NCBI RefSeq assembly: GCF_023159225.1
Contig: NC_063163.1
Location: 105,679,885-105,743,884, forward strand
Direction of reading: 5' to 3'
Origin: Perognathus longimembris pacificus
Taxonomy: Eukaryota > Chordata > Mammalia > Rodentia > Heteromyidae
Length of the DNA stretch: 64,000 nucleotides
Positions 44,045 through 55,217 of this stretch are shown here, piece after piece (position 1 is the first letter of the stretch; every line of letters begins with the position of its first letter). A program made the translations under genes and the position numbers. The notes under the pieces were generated by a model that saw nothing but the letters and a program-made list of their open reading frames with translations, ran no database searches and had not been told where the DNA came from.

Positions 44045-44223
44045 GTTATTTTGTTTTTGTTTTTGCCAGTCCTGGTGCTTCTTTTTGCTCAAGGCTAGCA
44101 CTCTGCCACTTGAGCCACAGTGCCACTTCTGGCCATTTTCTATATATGTGGTGCTGGGGAATTGAACCCAGGGCTTCATGTACAGGAGGCAAGCACTCTT
44201 GCCACTAGGCCATATTCCCAGCC
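44045..44223 (-). mobile_element. IDL-Geo SINE with internal deletion in Geo
   Basis: The target duplication CCATGAAATATCTT lies at 44031-44044 and 44224-44237. The text jumps from 'gccagtcctggtgcttcttt' straight into 'ttgctcaaggctagc'. About 33 bases of the Geo module, containing its B-box-like region, are missing compared with the copies at 35928 and 41379. Confidence 0.88.
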
Positions 44224-44342
44224 CCATGAAATATCTTTCTGTTGACTTTGTCACACACTTCAAGGTGTAAGCTGTGAAGAGATTAAAATAATTACACCAG
44301 AGACCATTTGTATCACTTTTAATGATTGTATTAAAATTTAAT

Positions 44343-44515
44343 TAGCTGGGTTCTGGTCGCTCACACCTGTAATCCTAGTGACTCAGGAGGCTGAGATCTG
44401 AGAACTGCAGTTCAAAGCCAGCCAGGGCAGTAAAGTCCATGAGAGTCATCTCCACTTAACCACCAGAAAACCAGAAATGGTATTGTGGTCCAAAAAACAG
44501 AATAAAAAAAGATAA
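44343..44515 (+). mobile_element. B1-like plus Geo composite SINE, truncated right end
   Basis: 'tcacacctgtaatcctagtg' and 'actcaggaggctgagatctg' are well preserved 7SL-type blocks, and 'gttcaaagccagccagggca' follows. The Geo part stops after 'agaaatggtattgtggtcca'. An A-rich run follows. Confidence 0.72.
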
Positions 44516-44520
44516 AAAGA

Positions 44521-45639
44521 AAAATTATGTCTTGTTTACTCATAAGCCTGTTCTTACTGATTTTTTTGGTAGAAATAAAGCAATCATGAGAATGTGTCAT
44601 TTCACAATAATTTCTTTGAGTTCTAGCCACATGTACATATCTTCAGATTTCATTCCAATGTTCATTCACAGACTCTGACACTATCTTCTAAGGAATTAGC
44701 TTCTCATAGTCCTGTTGGATTGAATTTGTTGAAGGCTTCCCTAATAGAACTAAAAAGGACTGGATCTAAATGGAGCTTTACTACTCCTGAGTTCAATTGA
44801 TACTCCTAGAGACATTTCTAACCCTGTGAAACTTCTCCCCATACATAACCCATCCATTTATACATAGACATGTTGAGTGAGAAAAAAATACTACAGAAGA
44901 ATTTGTTGATTTGAGGGTTTCTATTACAAAGATGAGTTCAATTTTGAAATTACCATGCATAAGTCCATTATAAAGCTATTTAAATCTTACTGAAAATTTC
45001 AACCTGCTTTTGAGAAGGTGGTTTCTTGCAGCCATTTTATATTCATAAAATTCAGAATCATACATATGTATATAAAATGAATTAATATTTAATAAAGAAA
45101 AATGTAAAAATAATTCTCAGCTCACAGTTAAGGCGATCCTTGAGCAAGAAGTGGGCAGTACTGGTGTGCACAATGTAGTCTGGAGACCATTCACCTGTAT
45201 GGCACTGTATTAAAATCTATTTCTGACATTGTAGTACAAGCTCTGTGACCAGAAAAGATGAAAAGTGAAAAGACAGTAATTAGAGAACACAAGTTTGTAA
45301 ATGTAAACTGATTTACTCATTACAAAACCCTCGTTATATACAATATCATTTTGACTGTTTTGTAGAAGAGGCAGTGACATGATAAATGCAGAGTCAATAG
45401 TCAAGTACAGTTCTAAAAGATTTCAAAGTTCATGTACTTTTTCTCTTCAGAGTCATGCCTGCACTTTTTCCTCTTAGAAATGTGTAAATGATTCCTTTAA
45501 ATGTAGAGTCTGCATTTCCCCTCATAGTAATTGTGCTGCCCATTGACTAAGTTGCCCTCCATTGACTTTTGGCTAATAAGGATCTTTGAGAACTCAAAAC
45601 ACAATGTACTGGGACCTGATTAACTTTTTGTTAAGAGAA

Positions 45640-45642
<3 letters not shown>
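44521..45642. other. Single-copy DNA, no gene seen
   Basis: AT-rich, no recognisable feature; minus frames at 44412-44630 and 45210-45404 are unremarkable. Confidence 0.35.

Positions 45643-45701
<59 letters not shown>
45643..45701. repeat. (TC)n microsatellite
   Basis: About 29 uninterrupted TC units, continuing into an imperfect pyrimidine tract to about 45755. It lies on the 3-prime tail side of the minus-strand SINE at 45760. Confidence 0.95.
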
Positions 45702-45704
<3 letters not shown>

Positions 45705-45759
45705 CCTCTTTCTGTCTCTCCCTTCTTTCCTTCCATTCTTCTTCCCTTCCTTTTCTGGG

Positions 45760-45882
45760 TGTTTTTTCCCTGTTGTGGGCCTAGTGCTTTCCTGCCTAAG
45801 CTGGCTTCAAATTGTGATCTTCAGATCTTAGCCTCCTGAGTAGTTAGAATTGCAGGTATGAGCCACTGGTGCCCAGTCTATT
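45760..45882 (-). mobile_element. B1-like SINE fragment
   Basis: 'taagctggcttcaaattgtg' followed by 'atcttcagatcttagcctcc' and 'tgagccactggtgcccagtc' on the plus strand is a reversed 7SL-type half like those at 27140 and 49998. The Geo module is lost. Confidence 0.68.
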
Positions 45883-48512
45883 GTTGTTGGCTTTGATCTA
45901 GTAGGTTTGGGGAAGTTCTCAGAGTCCACTAGTAGGATTTAATCCCTGTATCCAAATGACCAAGTTTTAAAATGTAAAGAGGAGAGTTGAAGCTCCATTT
46001 CAGAACAAGTACTTGGTACCAACTGAATTCATATGACCAGCTTGAGTAATAACAAAGATGTGACCATAAAACTCTATACTGCCTTGAAATAGTATAATAT
46101 ATTCTAGAAAAAAATTTAAAGACTGTATATATATATGTGTGTGTGTATGTGCATGCAGTAATGTGTATATACACACATATGCATATATGTATCTATATTG
46201 ACAAAATAGAACTAAATTTTCCTACTTATTCTGTATTATACATTAAATCAACATAAATTTCACAACTCATATACATTTTATTTCATTTTTTGGATTCTTA
46301 AGACTAGGATAATACCAAATCTTCATTGGGAAAATAATATTATAATATTTTCTTACCATTCACTCAGAAATAACATAGACAGATCATATTTCTCTTGTGT
46401 AAAATACTATCTATACTGATATAGAAGTTAATAGACTTGTGAAAAGCCCCACATCTACTAAGAAGCAAATCCAGGATTAAAACCAAAATGGCCATTCAGA
46501 TACAATTTCTTTAATAAGCCAGAGAGAACCCTACCACTCATAAATAGGTTTGCCTTAGTAGACTGCACAAATGCAATACAAATGTTAATTTACTAAGAGA
46601 TATAAGGACTATATTTTTACCCACAGTTTTATCTCATATATGAAACCTTCAGTAGTTGACCACATTTTCCCTCAAAATCTCTCAAGTGCTTTTGATTCGT
46701 ACTGTGTATTTATTGGCTAACACTATTTCATCAGGACATAACTACATGGGAGAACATAAACAGAGAATGTGCTCTATTATATGACTTAAGCCCACCTGCT
46801 ATTGATGAATAGCCATGTGTGCTAATCCCCAGTCTGTTTTACAAATTCCACCGAACTCCTGTCACTCTCCATTGTCTTCTGGGATGGGGTGGGAGGCTCT
46901 GTCACTATTCTGGCTTCATGGGGGTGTCTCGTATCTTCACAGTTATGTCTGTGAAGATTTACAGTGAGAGACATTCTTGCCACATGGCATCACAGCTTCA
47001 ATGTTCTGTCTATGACCTTCAAGTGTACACTGCTTTCATAATCAGGATCCTTAATTTTCTGAGTGTAGAGGAATGATCTCAAATAGAAGTTTTAGTTGCC
47101 TCAATGCTGAAGCCCCTAGATGAATGGAAATGAGACATTTCCTTCTGTGGTTCATTCAATTAAGTAGGTATCAAAGCCATAGGACCCAGTCTAGTCTATT
47201 CGCACATGCAGTTGAGTTAATTAGCTCTTACAGTTTCTTACTCTTAGCTGTTTATTCTAAGTGTGTGAATGTTAAACGAGGGAACAAATTGGAGTAAGAG
47301 ATCTACGTTATTTAGAATCTCTAGTCTCTCTTTGATATCTATAGTATTGCCAGTTGACCAAAATTATGGTAAGTAGCAAGGTGTGAGTGTGTGTGCTTGT
47401 GTGTTTAGAAAGGTGTAGCAAGGAGGACACATATAGCCTGGGATATGACCATAAAGGTGAGCCTAAACAAAAGGGACACAGGACTTTGTTTTCATTAAGA
47501 AAATCACTGAAATTGGACCTGCATTAGTGTTCTCCCTTGAAGAAAACAAGAAAAAATGAAGACAGCTTTAAACTGCAGCCAGCTAGTTTGTATATGGGCT
47601 CCTGACCACTTAACCAAAATAGGTTATAGGCATCGTAAAAATGAGTTCAGATAACTGATCCGTGAAGGCAAATTTCAGTGCACAGGACTTATGGGAAGGT
47701 GGACATTTGGTCTCCTTGCAGGATAAGTGCCAGGTGGCATGCATGATGACAACCATGAAGCTTGCTGTACACCTGGATGGAACAGATGAGTACCACTCAG
47801 TGCTTGGATGCTGGGCCAGGTGCACTTGCCATGGTCCCAGGAGGAGCTTGGCTACAGCAGGACTGCACAGCATCTCCTTTCACTTCCCTGTAAAAGCTGC
47901 AGTGTAATTTATTCAAGATGGGCCCAGGTTCTTAATTGGACAGGTGTGTGAGAAAATTCTGGCTGTGAGCACAGCGTGTTCAACCATCGAACTTTTCTGT
48001 CGACATAGTTTCAGCACTCCCTGTCAGGCTCACCTTAACTCTGTCAGGTCAGATATCGGCAGGTGGTGGGGCCAGGAAAGAATGAGAGGAACATGGAGTG
48101 GTGAAAAATCAAACACTGACCCATACGAGTGATGTTTCCTCCCCTTTCTCAAGTTTCCAAACTCTGTAGTAATTAAACAAATAAAATGAAGGAAACTCTC
48201 ATCTCTTCTTTGTCTGAGATCTACTGGCCCAATTCACCATCTGTTGACTCTGAAGGGTTAACTCTTCTTCTGACACCATCACTCTGAATACTTTTAATAT
48301 AGTTTGGGGCAAATTAGGAGAAGGGAGTGGAAGAGAAAGGGAGGAGGAGATGCCTGAAGACTGCGTTTTAATTACTAGAGAGGTAAAGTTATTGGAGGAT
48401 TAAGATGAGAGTAAGATCATTTTTATTTTTATTTTTTAATATTTCCATTTGTCAGTCAGAGAGCCAACTGGTTAACTGTGATTGTGATCAGAGATTTGAT
48501 TCTTTCTGGTCT
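45883..48512. other. Single-copy block; alternating TA/TG patch at 46120-46195
   Basis: A MIR-like scrap lies at 46425-46490 ('gccccacatctactaagaag...aaatccaggattaaaac'). A purine-pyrimidine alternating patch lies at 46120-46195. Opposite-strand frames of 81-87 codons at 47610-47907 resemble nothing I know. No gene is supported. Confidence 0.4.
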
Positions 48513-48712
48513 TCCTCCTCCTCCTCCTCCTCCTCCTCCTCCTCCTCCTCCTCCTCCTCCTCCTCCTCCTCCTCCTCCTCTTCCGCCTCCTCCTCCTCCT
48601 CCTCCTCATCATCATCATTTTCCTCCTCCTACTTTTCCTCCTCCTCCTCCTCCTTCTTCTCTTCATCCTCTTCCTTGCTCTCCTCTTTCTCTTCTTCTTC
48701 TCCTTCTTATTT
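48513..48712. repeat. (CCT)n-rich pyrimidine tract
   Basis: About 22 CCT units with a CCG change, then (CAT)n and mixed CCT/CTT units. Frames read through it (poly-Ser, poly-Pro, poly-Arg) are artefacts. It lies at the 3-prime tail side of the minus-strand L1 tail at 48730. Confidence 0.95.
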
Positions 48713-48729
48713 TACCTACTAGTTGTATG

Positions 48730-48950
48730 AAAGGGTTCTGATTCAATTTGTTAGTTTATGAGTACCATGCATCTTAATCAATGTCATCCCTTCCATTGTT
48801 CTCTCTCCTTTCTCCCAACCCCAACCATCCCTTCAAATTGCCTGGTCTTGTTTGCACATATGTACATTGTATGTTATGATTTTTCATCCACATTTCCTCT
48901 CTCCATTCATCTTCTCCCTTTTTGCTTTTTAGAGATGAAAAGTCAAAAGA
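48730..48950 (-). mobile_element. L1 3-prime-UTR tail fragment
   Basis: 'caatttgttagtttatgagt' followed by 'accatgcatcttaatcaatg' and a pyrimidine-rich block on the plus strand is the reversed L1 tail, closely parallel to 60365-60480. 'tgcacatatgtacattgtat' resembles 20274. Confidence 0.6.
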
Positions 48951-49994
48951 AAAAAAAGAAAGGAAGAGGAGATAAAAGGATAAGGGGATAGGCTTTTGTT
49001 TATACTTACACTTATATACCAGGATCTGGAATATATTCTTGTAAATATCAATATCCTTTCTTCACTCTCATTGCAAGGAGGGAAAAATTCTCTTTGAATA
49101 TAATATCCTATACTATTCTCATACAATCAAGTTTATTAAAGGATGTGTCATCTGGGTTTCTCTTTTACTGCTAGCAATGACATTCATTGTATGACTTTAA
49201 GCATTTACCATTGCCTTCGAATATCTCATTTTCCCTAATGGAAAAGTAGATTAAAAATATTATGTTAGTTCTCTCTTGGGAATATATTTAAGAAATGATG
49301 CCTATAAGAGACCTCAATGGAATAGGGCCGAGCTATCTGTAGAAGGTTATTATTGATACTTTGTGGAGAGGTGTTCCTGTCTTTTCAGGCTGGGAACCGT
49401 GCCACATTGAAAGTACATCACCATTCCTCCAAACAATTAAATAGTTGCTATTTATCATTTCTTAGAAATAATGTCCCTAGCACTGTATGTTAGCTGTGAA
49501 GATTAGTTAGATGGTTTCCAGGTAATTAGGATGATCAGATGCTCTTGAACTTAACATTTCCCATGCTCCAAAACCATGTGAATTCCCCACTCCCCCCCCC
49601 CCACCAGCCAGAACAACTGAGTAGCACAAAGCCCAGATGCTACTCCACACATCCACCATGCCCATTCACTCCTTGTCCTTCATGGGTGACAGCTGCTCCA
49701 GGAATAATGAGGTACTCCAAACCCACACAAAAGCTTCATTCCTCCAGCTTCCTGCTGGATCATCCAGCTGTAGAAAGACATGTCTCACCTCTCTCCTGAG
49801 GATCACGAGTTAGGAAGGAAATTAGATTCAACTTTTTGGCCTCCTGTGTGGAGCTTGTCTATCCAAGCTCATACATGGCATGAAAAGGGCTCCCCTGAAA
49901 TCAACCTGTTTCATAAGTTTCATTTCATTTTTTAGGCAGTTTTGAAAGCAATTATTTCCTTACTTCTCCTTTCCCTTCTTCCCCCGCCCCCCAC
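48951..49994. other. Single-copy DNA with an 11-base C run at 49592-49602
   Basis: The 86-codon plus frame at 49539 is Pro/Ser-rich because of the C run. No gene recognised. Confidence 0.35.
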
Positions 49995-49997
49995 TTC

Positions 49998-50222
49998 CAA
50001 ACATGGCAATACTGAAGCTTGAACTCAGGGCCTGGGAGCTGTCCTTGAGCATTTTTTGTTTAATCCTGACATTCTACCACTTCTGGCTTTGTGCTAATTA
50101 ATTGGAAAAATAGAATCTCAAGGACTTTTCTGCCCCTGTTGGCTTTGAACTTCAGTTTTTAGATCTCAGTCTCCTAAACAGCTAAGATTTCAGGTCTGAG
50201 CCACCAGCATTTGGACTTAATT
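49998..50222 (-). mobile_element. B1-like plus Geo composite SINE
   Basis: On the plus strand: 'gaagcttgaactcagggcct' (Geo end), 'ttctaccacttctggctttg', then 'gttggctttgaacttcagtt', 'agatctcagtctcctaaaca' and 'tctgagccaccagcatttgg' (reversed 7SL-type part). Confidence 0.7.
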
Positions 50223-50479
50223 TTTCTTTAAAGAACCAAAAATTATAAACAACAAATTAAAGCCATACAAACAATGGTTTTCATAGAAAACATTTAAAAT
50301 ATCATTAATTCTTATGTTTACTTAGAAATGAGAAAGCAGTAGAAATAATCTCAAGCAGGAGAAGCAGGGAAGAATGAGACTAAAGGAAAGTAAGAATCGG
50401 TGTTTTTTAAACTAACAACTTCGTAAGATAAATATGGAAAGTGACAGTTACACAATAATACTGATACTAGCCATAGTTA

Positions 50480-50640
50480 GGATACCTAACATTTGGGTTC
50501 CTACTGTGCTCACTACCATATACGCACTGTTGCATGTAACCTATTATACAACACAAGCTATTTTATACAATAGCTTATTATCTCCATTTTAAAACTGGTG
50601 CTAATGGCTACAGAGAGCTTGAATAACAGACAAAAATGTT
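50480..50640 (+). mobile_element. MIR/L2-like remnant
   Basis: 'tctccattttaaaactggtg' (50581) with 'gctacagagagcttgaataa' behind it recalls 'ccccattttacagatgagg...cagagaggttaagtaac'. Confidence 0.45.
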
Positions 50641-52249
50641 TTTCTTCCATCAACAGAACTTTTCCTGTTTCTTGAATTATCGTTTTCTAATAATGTGTTC
50701 TCTAGAAATGTAGCTTTTAAGGCCAGGTTTTTAGTTTAGAATATGAGCTAAAGAGAGTAGATGGAAATAAAGAAGTCATTGCTTGGAATCAGGGAATGAC
50801 GCAGATGACTATGTATTCTAATGTCAGAAGCAACCCTTCTGAGAATTTGCTGTCAGATCATCTGAACCTAGGAAGGCTCTTGTCTCGCTCACCTTAGAAA
50901 TACAGCATTTGCTTTCCTTAAAAGACAAAACAAAACAAAATAATAACAACAAAAACAGAAAGATGCTCAAACAATTGTGGTCAGTATGGCTTCCTACTCA
51001 AATATCCAAATGTCTACCCTCTCTAATGATTCTATTGTTTCATGCTTCTTGTTGTTGTTTTAAATTCTGATAGGCACTAAAAAGTCCAAGGTTCACATGG
51101 TCTATGAATGATACTGGAAAGTTATTACATGAAATGACTTTCTCATCTGATGCCATATTCTGAAGGAAATGTGAACATACTTTATTTACCCAACGAATAC
51201 TTATATCAAAGGTTTTACAAATGAAATAGTCCCATGTAAAAATCATCAGCCTTCTGTCTTAACATTCTTTTTCCTCATTTTTGCAACATTCAGCACAATT
51301 TCTCTAACCCTCATAATTGATTTGATCATGTTATTAATCTTGTGAAGTGATCTTTCCTTGTATTTCCAAGTAACTATTAAACAATGCTTATATAATTAGG
51401 ATATGCTTTTCTCAAGAGAGTGTGAGCTCCATGACATTCAGCTCTGCAACTGTCTTGTTAGGGTTTTGTTTCAACAATCTAACCCTGCTCAAGGTACATG
51501 ATAGAGTCTTATATCCCACAACAGTTTTTCTTTCAATATGGTAATTTTTCATACATGTGACTCTTTTTCTATGTCCCCACACATGGAGTCACCAAGCAAA
51601 GGTCTGAAAGCTAGCTGTCCTCTCCATCTCTTTGTTTTAGTCCTGTAATAGCATTTGCACATTGAGTATTGAAGAGCCTTTAAAGATGACCCGAAAGTGA
51701 AAGAAATTTCTGTAAGTAGGTAAAATCAAACTAATTTTCAAAGTCCACTTCTTCCAGATGATGGATTCTGGCTCTCTTAAATATTTGCCTAAATATTTTT
51801 TAGAGTTGCTCTTTCTTTTGTTTGGTTATTATTTCCTCATAGTTTTCTTACGACTTATTTTTACATATCTCATTTCAATCTTACACATTTTGTTTATTTG
51901 TCATTTAGGGTTGAGGCATTCTGTTACAGCATTTTGGTGACTGTTTTCTGTGCTTTTCTCATTGTTTTTATATTTTTTATTTTCTGAATTTCAAAAGATT
52001 GTGCAAAGAAGTAAACATATAACATGTCCATTCAAGTGTCTAGTGCTTGAGCAGATTCACTTTTTTCACTATTCCTTCCTATCCTATTTGTTTCCTACCT
52101 CAGACTCATTTTATATTTTCCACTTATTTCATCATATATGTAAATTGACTACTATAATTGGGTTTGTTCTCCATTCCCTTTTCCTTATGTCTTCCCCTTT
52201 TAATACCCTTCCCTCTTTGTTTTAGCTTCCTAACATTTATTTTGTTAAA
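50641..52249. other. Single-copy DNA, no gene seen
   Basis: AT-rich. Plus frames at 51758-52225 are hydrophobic (Phe/Leu-rich) because of T-rich composition and show no family resemblance. Confidence 0.35.
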
Positions 52250-53128
52250 CTTCCAGGTAAACTTTAGGTTCTTTTAGATTTAGAGACAAATTTAGAACAT
52301 AGTATTGAGATTTCCATACACCGTAGGCAGTCTTTAATGACAGCATCTGGAAGTACTTCCATCAACATTAATGGATAAAATTGTGATGAATCATTCCTAA
52401 AGTCTGTATTTCATGCTAATATTCTGTAATACTTAATGTCATTTTTGGTCCCAGATTAATTTCCAAGCTATCCTGTTACATTTAGCTCCATTTCCTTAGA
52501 CTCTTGTTGGTTGTGACGGTTATACAATCATTATTTATTTTTGGATGATTCTGAAAGCTTTGAGGAAAACTGGTGTGTATTTTGTAGCATGCCCCTCAAT
52601 GAGTATTCATCTGATATTTCCTCCTGGTTACACTGAGGTTGTAATATGGGTTAGGGAAAACCATAATGACATCATTATATTGTCACCATTACCATATCAA
52701 AGACATTTTATCAACACGTCTTTTACTCTTGGTCTTAACCTTGATTCCCTGGCTGGGGCAGTGTCCAGCTTTGTCTGTAATAAATATATTTTTTATCCTT
52801 TTTTAAAAAAAATTGTACTCTTAGGAAGGATGTCATGAAATACAGTCCACACATAAGGAAGCAGAGGTTACACCGTCTCTACTGAGGGAGGGGAGAGGTA
52901 GCTAAATAAGTTAAGTAGCATGTTTCTGCCTAAGAGAATTGTTTCTCTCCGTGATGAACATTTTGGTTTATAATTCAGTTACACTTTATTTAATTTTCTG
53001 ATTTATTGTTTGATATTGTAGTTTGTAATCTGGTACCATATTAATTATTTTTCTGCTCAAATTATCTCATTTTTGGGCTTCAAGAGCACTATCAGTTGGG
53101 TCCTATGTCCTATTGGCCTACTTTTCAT
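52250..53128. mobile_element. Ancient L1-derived sequence (L1M-like), left part
   Basis: Blocks such as 'ggaaaaccataatgacatca', 'aggatgtcatgaaatacagt', 'ttctgctcaaattatctcat' and 'gagcactatcagttgggtcc' follow the order of an old mammalian L1 3-prime/ORF2-flanking consensus that I remember only approximately. The 97-codon plus frame at 52545 lies within it. Orientation is not certain. Confidence 0.45.
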
Positions 53129-53722
53129 TTATTTATTTATTTATTTTATTCGAATTTTTATTATCAAACTGATTTACAGAGAGGTTACAGTTTCATACAT
53201 TAGGCATTGGATACACTTCTTGTACTGTTTGTTACCTTGTCCCTCATAACCCCCTCCCTCCTCCCCCTTTCCCTTTCCCCCCATGAAGTGTTCAGTTCAC
53301 TTACACCATACAGTTTTGCAAATATTGCTTTTGTAGTTGTTTGTCTTTTTTTTTTACCCTGTGTCTCTCAAATTTTGGTATTCCCTTTCAATTTCCTAGC
53401 TCTAATACCAGTATACACTGTTTCCAATACACTCAAATAAGATTACAGAGATAGTGTAGGTACAACCACAGGAAGGTGATACAAGAACATCATCAATCAT
53501 AGAAGCTACAGATACACATGGGACGTTGAAAGTAGTTACAACTGTGATATAACAATCGTTTCCATAACAAGAGTTCATTTCACTTAGCATCATCTTATGT
53601 GTTCATAAGGGTATAGCTATTGGGCTCTTGTGATCCTCTGCTATGACTTATCTAAACCTGTACTAATTATTCCCAATAAGGGAGACCATAGAGTCCATGT
53701 TTCTTTGGGTCTGGCTCACTTT
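53129..53722 (-). mobile_element. L1 3-prime end, 5-prime truncated, fairly well preserved
   Basis: On the minus strand it runs from 'gtgagccagacccaaagaaa' (at 53722 downward) through the 3-prime UTR with a G-rich stretch (plus-strand CCCCCTCCCTCCTCCCCC near 53250). It ends in 'ctctgtaaatcagtttgata' and an (AAAT)n tail (53129-53150). The tail reads (ATTT)n on the plus strand. It interrupts the older L1 sequence. Confidence 0.75.
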
Positions 53723-53888
53723 TTATTATTGTACTTTTTCAATAGTAGTTTCTTGGCTTTAGCACTTCTTTCTTTTTCTCATATCAGTTTTGATAAATTA
53801 TAGCTGTATACATATGTAAATTGCAGTGTGAAGTTTGAAATGTTTGCATAACCTGGCATTATTATCAAGGTAATTAACATAACTAACA
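53723..53888. mobile_element. Ancient L1-derived sequence, middle part
   Basis: The block from 'cagtgtgaagtttgaaatgt' to 'caaggtaattaacataacta' resembles a widespread old L1 segment. It continues after the plus-strand L1 insertion at 54686. Confidence 0.45.
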
Positions 53889-54674
53889 CCCAGACGCCCC
53901 TCAGTGGATGAATGGATCAAGAAAATGTGGTGTTATACACAGTGAAATTCTATGCTTCCATCAGACAGAATGACATTGCCCATTTGTAAGGAAATGGAAA
54001 GACTTGGAAAAAATTATACTAAATGAAGTAAGGCAGACTCAAAGAACATAGGCTGCATGGTTTGCCTTATTTGTAATAACTAGGATGTGTCTATAACTCT
54101 ACAATAGATAGTAAGAGACAAATAATTGCACCTGGACATGATTAATTAAACAGCACATAAAGAACATTCACATTCACATAGTGAGAACAAAGGAGGATAT
54201 TCTTAGGAGAGGATCACAAGGACTCAATAGCTATGTGCATAAAAATCATATAAAATGATGCTTATTGAAGTAACACCAAGAAATGGAAGTATGAGGTTTT
54301 TATTATGCTATCTGTGGTTCTTCTTATTTTTCCTTATTTCTTCTTTCTTTTCTCTGGTTTATTCCCTCTGTCCTGTCACTGTTTTTGATTTCTGTACAAT
54401 TTGTCTTGTATATAAGTATATCTGATTTGGGGAGGGGAAAGGAAAGCATGGAAATGGTGGGACAAAGGGTGAACCAATTCAGCAATGAAACCCACTAGAC
54501 AATATGTTGGAAATGAGCTATAGAACTTTAGGGGGAGGGAAGCCAGGAGGGGAAAAACTGGGAAAGAATGAAGGAGGAGAGTGACACTGTTCAAAAGGAA
54601 ATATCCTCATTACCCGACTCATGTAAGTGTAACCCTTCTGCACATCACCTTTACAATAAAATTAACAAAAAACC
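53889..54674 (+). mobile_element. L1 3-prime end insertion with 11-bp target duplication
   Basis: A 786-bp 5-prime truncated L1 begins at 'cccagacgcccctcagtgga', covers the end of ORF2 and the 3-prime UTR, and ends 'cacatcacctttacaataaa' plus a short A-rich tail. The duplication CATAACTAACA lies at 53878-53888 and 54675-54685. It is more diverged than the minus-strand L1 at 53129. Confidence 0.78.
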
Positions 54675-54685
54675 CATAACTAACA

Positions 54686-55019
54686 ATTCACTCACTTATC
54701 TTTTTATGGTTAGAAATTTAAAATTGACTCTATTAACTATTTTAAAATATATGTCCTTTTAATTTACTACAGCCTCTCTACTGAGCAAGATATAACAAAG
54801 CCTATTCTCCTTGTCTACATGAAACTTTATATCCTTTGATCAATGACTTCCATTTTCTTTCTTCTCCATCCCATCCCCAAGTTCTGGTAATTAATGTCCT
54901 ACTCTTTACACTTTGCTCATATTTGCTCAACTCCATTTGATTCTACATACACATACGAAACCATGTGGTATTTCTATTTCTTTGCCTGGCTTATTATTAT
55001 CTTTTTTAATTTTAATTTT
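54686..55019. mobile_element. Ancient L1-derived sequence, right part
   Basis: The block from 'ctacatgaaactttatatcc' (54816) through 'ttctggtaattaatgtccta' to 'tttgcctggcttattattat' (54980) continues the old L1 sequence split by the insertion at 53889-54674. Confidence 0.5.
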
Positions 55020-55165
55020 TAATTTTTGCTAGTCCTGGGGCTTGAACTCAAGGCCTGAACACTGTCCCTGGCTTCTTTTTGCTTAAGGCTAGCACAATAC
55101 CACTTGAGCCTCAGCGCCACTTCTGGATTTTTCTGTATATGTTGTGCTGAGGAATTGAACCCAGG
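55020..55165 (-). mobile_element. IDL-Geo SINE, older, 5-prime chimeric
   Basis: The Geo module is complete ('gctagtcctggggcttgaac' onward) and the IDL part runs to 'gaattgaacccagggc' (55152-55167). The sequence then changes abruptly to a B1-like 5-prime block (55168-55217), where the rest of IDL should be. No target duplication was found. Confidence 0.72.
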
Positions 55166-55167
55166 GC

Positions 55168-55217
55168 AGTTTTGTGAGTAGCTGGGTTAGGGTATGAGGC
55201 CCTGGCATCTGGCTAGA
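55168..55217 (-). mobile_element. B1-like 5-prime fragment joined to IDL-Geo
   Basis: 'gagtagctgggttagggtat' followed by 'gaggccctggcatctggct' is a reversed 7SL-type 5-prime end. Confidence 0.55.

Noticed and set aside
47610..47907. Opposite-strand frames of 87 and 81 codons, considered as a processed pseudogene
   Set aside because: I could not match either peptide to a known protein, there is no poly(A) tail or target duplication, and opposite-strand overlap suggests chance.
48405..48722. 105-codon poly-Ser frame and overlapping poly-Pro and poly-Arg frames
   Set aside because: All are readings of the (CCT)n tract in different frames.
53129..54674. Head-to-head L1 pieces considered as a twin-priming inversion
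   Set aside because: Both arms contain a 3-prime UTR and A-rich tail and their sequences differ strongly, so they are separate insertions.
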